A program made the position numbers and the translations under genes. The notes under the pieces were generated by a model. That model did no database searches. It was not told where the DNA came from and worked only from the letters and a program-made list of their open reading frames with translations. From Streptomyces indicus (GTDB lineage Bacteria; Actinomycetota; Actinomycetes; Streptomycetales; Streptomycetaceae), in contig NZ_FNFF01000010.1 in assembly GCF_900100315.1 (NCBI RefSeq), positions 186,001 to 250,000 on the forward strand: a DNA stretch of 64,000 nucleotides, given 5' to 3'. Shown here one piece after another: positions 52,759-62,218 of the stretch; the stretch's first letter is position 1; every line of letters starts with the position of its first letter.

Positions 52759-52807
52759 CGCCGCTGCCGAGCGGGCCGCGCTGCCGGCCGATCAGGTTCA
52801 CGCGCCC

Positions 52808-53314
52808 TCAGCCGATCAGGTTCGGGATCTCCTGCGTCGCGAACCACAGCAGCTCATGGTCCTCGGCGCCGTCGACCGTGAACTGCGCGTCGTCGTCGCC
52901 GAGGTCCGCCGCCCCGAGCGCGGAGGCCGCGGCCGCCACATCGCTCACGGCCTCGTCCGCGTCCACGTGCACGGCCGCCACCTTGGCCAGGGGCACCGCC
53001 TTCGCGAGCCGGACCTCGCCCAGCGCCCCCGGGTCGAGACCGCGGTCGGGGTCGACCACCGCGTCCGCGTCCGGCACGTCCACCGCGACGACGACGCGGC
53101 GCGGCACGGCCGCCGGGTCACCCGCGAGCATCCGCAGCGAAGCGGCGGCGGCACGGTTGAGCGCCGCGTACTCCAGCTCCTCGATGTCGTCGGACACGTA
53201 CCACTCCCGCAGCGCCGGCGTCACGGCGTACGCGGTCAGCGGTCCCGGTCCGACCTCGGACGCCTTGTGCACCTGTGCGAGACCGGCAAGTGTCAGGGGG
53301 ACGTAGACACGCAT
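52808..53314 (-). CDS. conserved actinobacterial small protein (DUF6912-like)
   Basis: 168 residues, no signal peptide or membrane segment. The N-terminus MRVYVPLTLAGL, the middle REWYVSDDIEELEYAAL, and the end DHELLWFATQEIPNLIG match a family found next to secA and hpf genes in actinobacteria that I know only as a domain of unknown function (DUF6912, from memory). The protein is rich in Asp/Ala/Val and looks like a compact alpha/beta fold. ATG 53314 follows GACGAAAGCGGCGACTTC with no strong site. Function unknown; its conserved position near secA is the only clue. Confidence 0.8.
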   Translation of the reverse strand: MRVYVPLTLAGLAQVHKASEVGPGPLTAYAVTPALREWYVSDDIEELEYAALNRAAAASLRMLAGDPAAVPRRVVVAVDVPDADAVVDPDRGLDPGALGEVRLAKAVPLAKVAAVHVDADEAVSDVAAAASALGAADLGDDDAQFTVDGAEDHELLWFATQEIPNLIG

Positions 53315-53636
53315 GAAGTCGCCGCTTTCGTCAGGGGACAGAAGGCCAGGTCACGGCCCGGCGCGGGGGATCCCGTCACGCCGGACGGCCTTCAGGATAC
53401 GTCCGGACGTCCCCTTTCGAGTTGCCGCCCGGGCACCGTACGACGTCAACCCGACGCCCCTCCACGCCGCCGACGAGCCCACCGTCACGGCGCCCGGCCA
53501 CCCTGATAGGTGAACCCCGCCGGCGCCCCCGACACGCACCGCCCCGCATTGCGGCCGCACCCGCGCTCCCCGTACAAGAAACCCCGAGAGCTACCGCCGG
53601 GTAACAACGCCCGGCCCGGCAGAACGGGGATCCGCC
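53315..53636. promoter_or_regulatory. 322-base divergent intergenic region
   Basis: This lies between the small conserved protein gene (minus) and the Rv3235-like gene (plus). It contains a 12-base palindrome ACGTCCGGACGT (53399-53410). CTGATAGGTGAAC near 53503 could be part of a promoter. No ORF with coding character was found. Confidence 0.45.
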
Positions 53637-54074
53637 ATGACCATCGGCACGACGCGTCCGACCTCACGCCGCACGCCCGCACCGCGCGGCCCGGCCACCC
53701 GGCGCGACACCCGGCGCCCCGGCGAACCGCGCCGTGTCCCCGTCCAGCAGCGCCAGGCCGTCATCCGCTACTGGTTCGCCGAGCGCCTGCTCGCCGTCCT
53801 CAGCGGCCACCGCCCGGTGCACTGGATGCTCAACCACACGGTCGGCGAGGCCTACGACCAGCTCTCGCGGCTCGCCCCGCGCACCCCGCTGCGCGCCCGC
53901 GGCACCCGGCCCGTCATCCGCGAGTGCGGCGAGCACCGGCCCGAGGACGGCGTGATCGAGGCCTTCGCGAGGATCGCGGCCGGAGAGCAGCTGCGGGCCA
54001 TGGCCTTCCGCCTGGAGCAGGGCCCGGACCGGCGCTGGAAGTGCGCGGCGGTCGAGGTGGGTACACCCGCGTAG
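53637..54074 (+). CDS. Rv3235 family protein
   Basis: A 145-residue cytoplasmic protein with a basic, disordered first 35 residues (many Arg, Thr, Pro). A conserved core follows: AVIRYWFAERLLAVLSGHRPVHWMLNHTVG and the C-terminal EAFARIAAGEQLRAMAFRLEQ, seen as LAVLSGHRPV, GVIEAFARI and WKCAAVEVG. This is the Rv3235 family, which sits near secA in many actinobacteria. A role near secretion or ribosome hibernation has not been established to my knowledge. ATG 53637 follows ACGGGGATCC. It converges on secA, with a shared terminator between them. Confidence 0.85.
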   Translation: MTIGTTRPTSRRTPAPRGPATRRDTRRPGEPRRVPVQQRQAVIRYWFAERLLAVLSGHRPVHWMLNHTVGEAYDQLSRLAPRTPLRARGTRPVIRECGEHRPEDGVIEAFARIAAGEQLRAMAFRLEQGPDRRWKCAAVEVGTPA

Positions 54075-54142
54075 AAGGTCCGCAGCGGCCGCTTACCTTC
54101 CGGCGCCGCGTACAGCCGCGTACAAGCCACGCGCATACGGAA

Positions 54143-54173
54143 CCGGGGCCCCGCACACCCTGCGGGACCCCGG
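54143..54173. terminator. bidirectional terminator downstream of secA
   Basis: 13-base arms with one mismatch (54143-54155 with 54161-54173) and a 5-base loop lie 25 bases after the secA stop and 68 bases after the stop of the convergent Rv3235-like gene. Confidence 0.82.
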
Positions 54174-54198
54174 CCACGTACTACCGACTGAACCAGAC

Positions 54199-57066
<2,868 letters not shown>

Positions 57067-57394
57067 GAGGGCTGGTCTCCTTGCCGGTCGGGCGGCCTGG
57101 CGGTCGGTTTGTGGTGATACGGGTACGGCAGGTGGCCCCACCGCAACGGCCATCGTATGCGAGGAGCCCGCTGCGCCGGGAGGTCCACCATCAGGTCCAA
57201 CGGGCGGGAGGCCCGGAAGGTGCCGCACGAGTCGGCCGGGGGTGCTTCGGGGTCCGCAGGACGGGGCCGGTCGCGATCCGGGGTCGGCAGCATTGGTCGG
57301 CAGCACCCGGAGTCCGCATGGCTCGGCCGGCCGCGCTCCGGGTCACGAGGAAACCCACTGGCCAGGATCGACGGCCTGCGAGCACAATCCCGTG

Positions 57395-57964
57395 ATGGAC
57401 CACGTCACGCTCACCACCGACCGCCTCACCCTGCGCCCGCTCGGCCCCCAGGACATCGACGCGGTGTACGCCGCCTGCCAGGACCCCGAGGTCGGTCGCT
57501 GGACGACCACTCCCGTGCCGTACCGCCGCGAGGACGCGGAGAGCTTCGCCGGGACGATAGCCCCGGAGTCCTGGGAGAGCGGCAAGGAGTACTGCTTCGC
57601 CGTCCTGGACCGCGAAGGGCGGCTCGTCGCGGTGACCGGCCTGATGGAGCGCGTCGGCAACTCCCGCGAGATCGGCTTCTGGGCGGTCAAGGACCACCGG
57701 GGCCAGGGCTATATGACGGAGGCCGTGCGCGCGGTGACGCGCTGGTGCTTCGAGGAGCTGCGCGCCGACCGCATCGAGTGGAAGGCCGAGATCGGCAACC
57801 ACCCCTCGCGTGCGGTGGCCGAGAAGGCCGGCTTCCAGATGGAGGGCGTCGCGCGCTCCAGCCTCCTGAACAAGGGGACCCGCCGGGACTGCTGGGTCGC
57901 CTCGCTGCTGCCGAGCGACCTCGGGCTGCCGTCGAAGGACCCGTATCTGCCGGCCCAGGGCTGA
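57395..57964 (+). CDS. GNAT-family acetyltransferase (RimJ/RimL type)
   Basis: A 189-residue protein. It opens LTTDRLTLRPLGPQDID, as is usual for RimJ/RimL-like acetyltransferases. The acetyl-CoA-binding motif A is HRGQGYMTEAV, preceded by REIGFWAVKD, with the later GNHPSRAVAEKAGFQMEG. It likely acetylates the N-terminus of a protein or a small amine; the target is unknown. ATG 57395 is preceded by CACAAT (57383-57388) only 6 bases upstream and no ribosome site, so the mRNA may be leaderless. It is divergent from secA. The next gene follows at 58016. Confidence 0.9.
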   Translation: MDHVTLTTDRLTLRPLGPQDIDAVYAACQDPEVGRWTTTPVPYRREDAESFAGTIAPESWESGKEYCFAVLDREGRLVAVTGLMERVGNSREIGFWAVKDHRGQGYMTEAVRAVTRWCFEELRADRIEWKAEIGNHPSRAVAEKAGFQMEGVARSSLLNKGTRRDCWVASLLPSDLGLPSKDPYLPAQG

Positions 57965-57986
57965 ACTGCGGCCCACCGGGCGGCGA

Positions 57987-58009
57987 TTGTCAGTCCCGCC
58001 TCGTACCGT
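57987..58009 (+). promoter_or_regulatory. RecA-NDp/PafBC-type DNA-damage promoter
   Basis: TTGTCAGTC (57987-57995), 8 bases, then TACCGT (58004-58009): one mismatch from the pattern TTGTCRGTG-N8-TAnnnT known for RecA-independent, PafBC-dependent DNA-damage genes in actinobacteria. The -10 element ends 6 bases before ATG 58016, so transcription should start at or within a base or two of the start codon. Confidence 0.8.
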
Positions 58010-58015
58010 ACGTGC

Positions 58016-59188
58016 ATGACCTCCACGCCTGCCGCCGTCCCGCTCTCCGCCGACGAGGCCCGCCGCATCGTGCTGCGCGCCCAGGGGTTCCTCGGGGCGC
58101 CCGACCGGCGCGCGGGGGTGCGCGGAGTGCTGCGGAGCCTGGGGTCGGTGCAGCTCGACACGATCTCGGTGCTGGCCCGCTCCCATGAGCTGATTCCGTA
58201 CGCGCGGCTGGGCGCCGTGGGCCGCAGGACGGTCGAGGACGCGTACTGGACGGAGACGCACGCCTTCGAGTACTGGTCGCATGCCGCGTGCATCCTGCCC
58301 GTCGAGGAGTGGCCGCTCTTCGCATTCCGGCGCCGCGCCTACCGCGACCGGCCGCACTGGGGCCACCAGCTGGCGGACGGGGCGTACGAGCAGGTCATCA
58401 AGCAGCTCCGGGCCGAAGGTCCGCTCACGGCCACGGAGTTGGGCGGGGCGAAGAACAAGGGCGAGTGGTGGGACTGGTCCGACTCCAAGATCGCCGTGGA
58501 GCGCGCGCTGATGTACGGCGAGGTGGTCTGCACCGAGCGCCGCAGCTGGAAGCGGGTGTACGACCTGGCGGAGCGCGCCATCCCGGACCGCCTGCTCCAT
58601 GACGACCTCGACGACCTCGAATGCCTGCGGCGCCTGGTCCGCCAGTCCGGCGAGGCCCTCGGGGTCGGCACGCGCGCGGACATCGCGGACTACCACCGCC
58701 TCAAGAGCGAGCAGTTCGACGCGGTGGTCGCGGACTCCGGCCTGGTGCCCGTGGAGGTCGAGGGCTGGGGCAAGCCGGCCTGGGCCGACCCGGCGGCGCT
58801 CGCCTCGCCACCGCGCGGCCGGCACCGTACGACGCTGCTCTCGCCCTTCGACTCGCTGATCTGGGAGCGGGCGCGCACCGAGCGGATCTTCGGCTTCACC
58901 CACCGCCTGGAGGCATACGTGCCGAAGCCGAAGCGGGTGTACGGCTACTTCGCGATGCCGCTGCTCGCCGGGGGCAAGCTCCTCGGCCGGGTGGACCCGG
59001 CGCGCGAGGGCAGCACCCTGGTGGCCCGGCACGCCTCGCTCGACACCGCGAAGGCGGTGGAGCCGATGGCCAAGGCCCTGGTGGAGGCGGCGAGTTGGGT
59101 GGGATGCGACACCGTGCGCGTGGAGCGAGTCACGCCCACCGAGCTGCGGGCCCCGCTGACGGCGGCGGTACGGGCGCTCACCGCCTAG
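58016..59188 (+). CDS. YcaQ/AlkX-family DNA glycosylase (HTH_42)
   Basis: A 390-residue cytoplasmic protein of the HTH_42 (winged helix) superfamily. The QxD catalytic motif is SVQLDTISVLARSHE with Gln46 and Asp48. Other family landmarks are AFEYWSHAACILP, WWDWSDSKIAVE, VCTERRSWKRVYDLAERAIP, LLSPFDSLIWERAR, FGFTHRLEAYVPKPKRVYGYF and GRVDPAREGS (cited as LSPFDSLIW and KRVYGYFAMPLL). YcaQ and AlkX-type enzymes unhook DNA interstrand crosslinks and remove bulky alkyl bases. The match of function with the upstream DNA-damage promoter supports the assignment. The mRNA is probably leaderless. It converges on the response-regulator gene (stop 59211). Confidence 0.9.
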   Translation: MTSTPAAVPLSADEARRIVLRAQGFLGAPDRRAGVRGVLRSLGSVQLDTISVLARSHELIPYARLGAVGRRTVEDAYWTETHAFEYWSHAACILPVEEWPLFAFRRRAYRDRPHWGHQLADGAYEQVIKQLRAEGPLTATELGGAKNKGEWWDWSDSKIAVERALMYGEVVCTERRSWKRVYDLAERAIPDRLLHDDLDDLECLRRLVRQSGEALGVGTRADIADYHRLKSEQFDAVVADSGLVPVEVEGWGKPAWADPAALASPPRGRHRTTLLSPFDSLIWERARTERIFGFTHRLEAYVPKPKRVYGYFAMPLLAGGKLLGRVDPAREGSTLVARHASLDTAKAVEPMAKALVEAASWVGCDTVRVERVTPTELRAPLTAAVRALTA

Positions 59189-59210
59189 CTACCGGTCCCG
59201 TTCCTACGGC

Positions 59211-59972
59211 TCACCGGATCTCGAGGATCTTCTCCCGCATCGCGTACACCACCGCCTCCATCCGGGAGTGCAGCTGCAGCTTCTCCAGGATGTTGCGGAC
59301 ATGGTTCTTCACGGTGTTCTCGGAGATGAACAGCTGCTTGGCGATGTCCCGGTTGTTCATTCCGGTCGCCACGAGCTTCAGGACCTCGAGCTCGCGGTCG
59401 GTCAGCCGCGGCGCGGGCACGAGCCGGCGCTCGTCGGTGCGCTGGATCATCGACTTGAACTCGGTGAGCAGCTTCGACGCCATCGACGGGCTGATCTGCG
59501 ACTGCCCGTCCGCCACCGCGCGGATGGCCGTGGCCACCTCGTCGGTGGAGATCTCCTTGAGCAGATAGCCGGTGGCCCCGGCCTTGATCGCGTCGTAGAG
59601 GTCGGCCTCCTCGTCGCTGATCGTCAGCATGATGATCTTCGCGCTGGGGGCCACCTCCTTGATGGAGGTGCAGGCCTCGATGCCGCCGCGCTTGGGCATC
59701 CGCACGTCCATGAGGACGATGTCGGGCAGCAGGTCGGCGGCCTTGTCCACGGCCTCGGCCCCGTCGCCCGCCTCGCCCACCACCTGGATGTCCTCCTCCT
59801 GCGCGAGGACGATCTCGAGGCCGCGGCGGAACAGGGCGTGGTCGTCCACGACAAGGACCCGGATCGGCTCCTTGCGCGCGGCGTCCGGACCGGCGTCCTC
59901 GCCGATGCCCGAGCCGACGCGGACGCCGTCGTCGGCATCCTCGTCACGCATCGGTCCGAAACTGTCCGCCAT
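59211..59972 (-). CDS. NarL/LuxR-type response regulator
   Basis: 253 residues with an unusual acidic, disordered extension of about 35 residues before the receiver domain. The receiver has Asp43/Asp44 (LVVDDHALFRRGL) and phospho-acceptor Asp89 in VLMDVRMP, then the switch Thr/Ser in IMLTISDEE and the Lys in GYLLKEI. The output domain is a LuxR-type helix-turn-helix: LTDRELEVLKLVATGMNNRDIA and SENTVKNHVRNILEKL. ATG 59972 has GGGGAGG 4 bases upstream. No histidine kinase gene is adjacent, so it is an orphan. It lies between the DNA glycosylase and hpf genes; its targets are unknown. Confidence 0.93.
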   Translation of the reverse strand: MADSFGPMRDEDADDGVRVGSGIGEDAGPDAARKEPIRVLVVDDHALFRRGLEIVLAQEEDIQVVGEAGDGAEAVDKAADLLPDIVLMDVRMPKRGGIEACTSIKEVAPSAKIIMLTISDEEADLYDAIKAGATGYLLKEISTDEVATAIRAVADGQSQISPSMASKLLTEFKSMIQRTDERRLVPAPRLTDRELEVLKLVATGMNNRDIAKQLFISENTVKNHVRNILEKLQLHSRMEAVVYAMREKILEIR

Positions 59973-60108
59973 CGTTCCTCCCCCTGAAGGCCGAGGCCTG
60001 CTGTGGTCCGCCAACCTGCGTCGGCAGTACGCGGGTTGGTCTGCGAGGCCATGATTTCATGCCCGGACGCCGGCGCAGTGCCCCCGAGGGCCTCAAGGGG
60101 TCGCACAC

Positions 60109-60148
60109 CGGTGCCCCCGGGGCGCACGGAGCGTCCCCAGGGGCACCG
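60109..60148 (-). terminator. terminator downstream of hpf
   Basis: 14-base arms with one mismatch (60109-60122 with 60135-60148) and a 12-base loop, 21 bases past the hpf stop on the minus strand. Confidence 0.8.
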
Positions 60149-60169
60149 ACGGTCGGTCACCGCGGAACA

Positions 60170-60862
60170 TCAGCCGCCGAGCGCACCGCCCGCACCGGGC
60201 GATTCGGCCTTGGCGACCATCGGGTCCGTGTTCAGGTGGATGACGCCGTAGTCGTAGGCGTGCCGCCGGTAGACGACACTCGGTTCCTTGGTCTCGGAGT
60301 CGACGAACAGATAGAAGTCGTGCCCGACCAGCTCCATCTCGTAGAGCGCCTGGTCGAGCGACATCGGGGCAGCCACGTGCGTCTTCTCGCGGACGACCAG
60401 CGGGCCCTCGCCCTGGATCTCCAGCGATCCGATGCGCTTGGTGGGCACCGCATCGTCCTCGCCCTCGGCTGCGGGCGTGCCGTCCCCGTTGAGCGTCGCG
60501 GCGCCCGGGACGCGGTCGGCCACCTCGGCCGCCGAGAGCCGGCCTGTGCCACGCCGGGAGGAGCGCTTGCTGTGCTGCTTGCGCAGTCGGGCTTCCAGCT
60601 TCTCCTGGGCCAGGTCCAGCGCCGCATAGGGGTCGCTTGCGGATGCCTCGGCCCGGATCACCGGACCGCGCGAACGGAGGGTGATCTCCACCCGGTCGCT
60701 GCGGTCGGCCTGCCGGGGGTTGGGCTCCTTGGACACCTCGACGTCGAGGCTGATCACCTTGCCGTCGAGCTTCTGGATCTTCTCCAGCTTCAGCTTCTCG
60801 GCCACGTGCTTGCGGAACCGCTCGGGCACCTCGGTCTTGCGGCCCTTGACGACGATGTCCAC
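60170..60862 (-). CDS. hpf: long ribosome hibernation promoting factor
   Basis: A 230-residue protein with an N-terminal S30AE/YfiA domain at about 1-100 (MDIVVKGRKTEVPERF, with basic loops ITLRSRGPVIRAE and YAALDLAQEKLEARLRK, seen as KTEVPERF and AALDLAQEKLE). A flexible linker is followed by a C-terminal dimerisation domain (YEMELVGHDFYLFVDSET and VVYRRHAYDYGVIHL, seen as GHDFYLF and RRHAYDYGVI). Long HPF joins two 70S ribosomes into inactive 100S particles under stress or stationary phase. GTG 60862 is preceded by GGAG 6 bases upstream. A hairpin and a small ORF lie directly in front of it. Confidence 0.95.
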   Translation of the reverse strand: MDIVVKGRKTEVPERFRKHVAEKLKLEKIQKLDGKVISLDVEVSKEPNPRQADRSDRVEITLRSRGPVIRAEASASDPYAALDLAQEKLEARLRKQHSKRSSRRGTGRLSAAEVADRVPGAATLNGDGTPAAEGEDDAVPTKRIGSLEIQGEGPLVVREKTHVAAPMSLDQALYEMELVGHDFYLFVDSETKEPSVVYRRHAYDYGVIHLNTDPMVAKAESPGAGGALGG

Positions 60863-60883
60863 GCAGAACTCCGTTCCCGGATA

Positions 60884-60905
60884 GCTCCGCTCCTACAGGC
60901 GGAGC
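60884..60905 (-). promoter_or_regulatory. hairpin in the hpf leader
   Basis: GCTCCGC (60905-60899) pairs with GCGGAGC (60890-60884) around an 8-base loop that contains TAG, the stop of the small ORF upstream. The hairpin ends 21 bases before the hpf start and could affect ribosome access or reinitiation. Confidence 0.6.
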
Positions 60906-60979
60906 ATCTCCCTTTTGCACCAGACTCCGGTGAGCCCCGGAGCCTCGGACTCGGTGACTTCCACCTCCTCCTCCCCCAT
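60893..60979 (-). CDS. candidate 28-codon leader ORF upstream of hpf
   Basis: From ATG 60979 the frame encodes an acidic peptide beginning MGEEEVEVTESEAPG and ending KREMLRL, with G/C in most third codon positions. GGAG lies 9 bases upstream, which is long but usable. The stop is 30 bases before the hpf GTG and sits in a hairpin loop. It may be a regulatory leader peptide. It could also be a chance frame, since high-GC DNA gives many. The peptide sequence is not known to me. Confidence 0.4.
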   Translation of the reverse strand: MGEEEVEVTESEAPGLTGVWCKREMLRL

Positions 60980-61213
60980 GGGCAAGATCTCCACCCCACC
61001 TCTTGCGGGTGATTGCCGAAAGCCAACGGCAATCCACGCAAGGCGGCATTCCGATATACGAGGCGCGCTTCCCGGAAAAGTTCTTCGAAGCTTCTCCGGA
61101 GGCCTCACAACCGAACATATCTCGCCCGGACGGATGTCGTCACCCTCTACTGTCGCGTACCTCCGTTCAGGTGAACGTGCACTCTCACTACCTGCAACGA
61201 TGCAAGTTCTCAG

Positions 61214-61981
61214 TCAGTTCCGGTTTATTTCGAAAGAATCCGGTGAAGCGGCAACGACCGCAGCCTGTGTTCGAAGGAATCCCGTGCTTCCCCCGTTCCG
61301 CGGTCTTTCCGCGCCCGGCGCCACCGGCGCGCTTTGCGGCCGTGTCACGGCACGCAATGCACGGGCCGCTTCGGTCAGCGAGGCGCCGGTCGTCATGAGG
61401 TCGTCCACCAGCACCACCCGTCCCGTGGCCAACAACCGTTCCGTACCCGGAAAAACGTCCAACGCACCCGTCAGGTTCACCAGCCTCTGTCTCGCGTCGA
61501 GCCCCGACTGGTCCGCCACCGCCCGCCGCTGGCGCAGCACCGACAGCACCCGCGCTGGCACCCCGTCCCGCCGCAGGGCGCGGGAGGCGGCCAGCGCGAT
61601 CCGGCGGACCGGATCATGCCCGCGCGCGGCCGTCGCCCGCCGGGCCGACGGCACCGGCACGAGCAGCAGCGGCCCGCCGTCCTGCCGCGGTCCTGCCCCT
61701 GCGCGCACCGCCTGCGCGAGCGCCTCGCCCAGCGCTCCGGCGAGGACCAGAGCGCCGCGCTCCTTGTGCGCGAGCAGCACCGCGCGCACCGCGTCCGCGT
61801 AGGGCGCCGCCGCGTGCACGACCGGCAGCCCGGGCGGTGCGGGCCACGGACGTACCCGTCGCGGAACAGCCCCGCACAGTGCTCTGCGACAGGGCTCGCA
61901 CAGCGCTGTACGGGCGCGACCACAGCCACCGCAGTCGGCCGGCAGCACCAGGTCGGTGAAGTCCTGCCACCACCCCCGCAT
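61214..61981 (-). CDS. ComF family phosphoribosyltransferase-like protein
   Basis: 255 residues. The N-terminal zinc-ribbon-like part has Cys17, Cys20, Cys28 and Cys31 (CGGC...CEPC). The C-terminal phosphoribosyltransferase fold ends in the PRPP-binding motif VVLVDDLMTTGAS, with VPVPSARRATAARGHDP earlier (the RR-GxD region). ComFC-type proteins are needed for DNA uptake in naturally competent bacteria; in Streptomyces the role is unclear. ATG 61981 (MRGWWQDF) is the usual family start. It lies between hpf and lpqB on the same strand, an arrangement conserved in actinobacteria. Two DnaA boxes lie just upstream. Confidence 0.92.
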   Translation of the reverse strand: MRGWWQDFTDLVLPADCGGCGRARTALCEPCRRALCGAVPRRVRPWPAPPGLPVVHAAAPYADAVRAVLLAHKERGALVLAGALGEALAQAVRAGAGPRQDGGPLLLVPVPSARRATAARGHDPVRRIALAASRALRRDGVPARVLSVLRQRRAVADQSGLDARQRLVNLTGALDVFPGTERLLATGRVVLVDDLMTTGASLTEAARALRAVTRPQSAPVAPGAERPRNGGSTGFLRTQAAVVAASPDSFEINRN

Positions 61982-62020
61982 GTCCCCACTGTGCCAAGCG
62001 GGATGACGTCCGGCCACCCC

Positions 62021-62059
62021 TGTGGATAACTGCACGCAACGTGACGGTGCTGTGGACAA
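62021..62059 (-). promoter_or_regulatory. two DnaA boxes upstream of comF
   Basis: Read on the minus strand these are TTGTCCACA (62059-62051, the Streptomyces consensus) and TTATCCACA (62029-62021, the E. coli consensus). They have the same orientation and lie 30 bases apart, about 40-80 bases before the comF start. Confidence 0.7.
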
Positions 62060-62168
62060 CTCCGTACGGGAAACGGGGGTTGAGGGCCGCCTACCCGAGC
62101 GGCCGGAGTTCACGCGGGCGTCGGGCTGCTGGGCAGGACATGAGCCCGTGCCGAGAGGGTTCGAGCCG

Positions 62169-62218
62169 TCACCCCGGATGGAGAAGCCGGAGCCATCACC
62201 CGGGATAGACCGGAGCCG
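62169..62218 (-). repeat. imperfect tandem duplication at the lpqB stop codon
   Basis: Unit 1 (62218-62196) encodes the end of LpqB and includes its TGA. Unit 2 (62195-62169) repeats GGCTCCG...CCGGGGTGA with a 4-base insertion and ends in another TGA. Confidence 0.7.

Larger units (their letters stand above)
60863..61213. promoter_or_regulatory. 351-base region upstream of hpf
   Basis: Unusually AT-rich between 61000 and 61250 for this window. On the minus strand it holds GTATAT (near 61060) that could be a -10 for hpf, the candidate leader ORF (60893-60979) and the leader hairpin. It also covers the DNA just past the comF stop. No rho-independent terminator for comF was seen. Confidence 0.5.
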
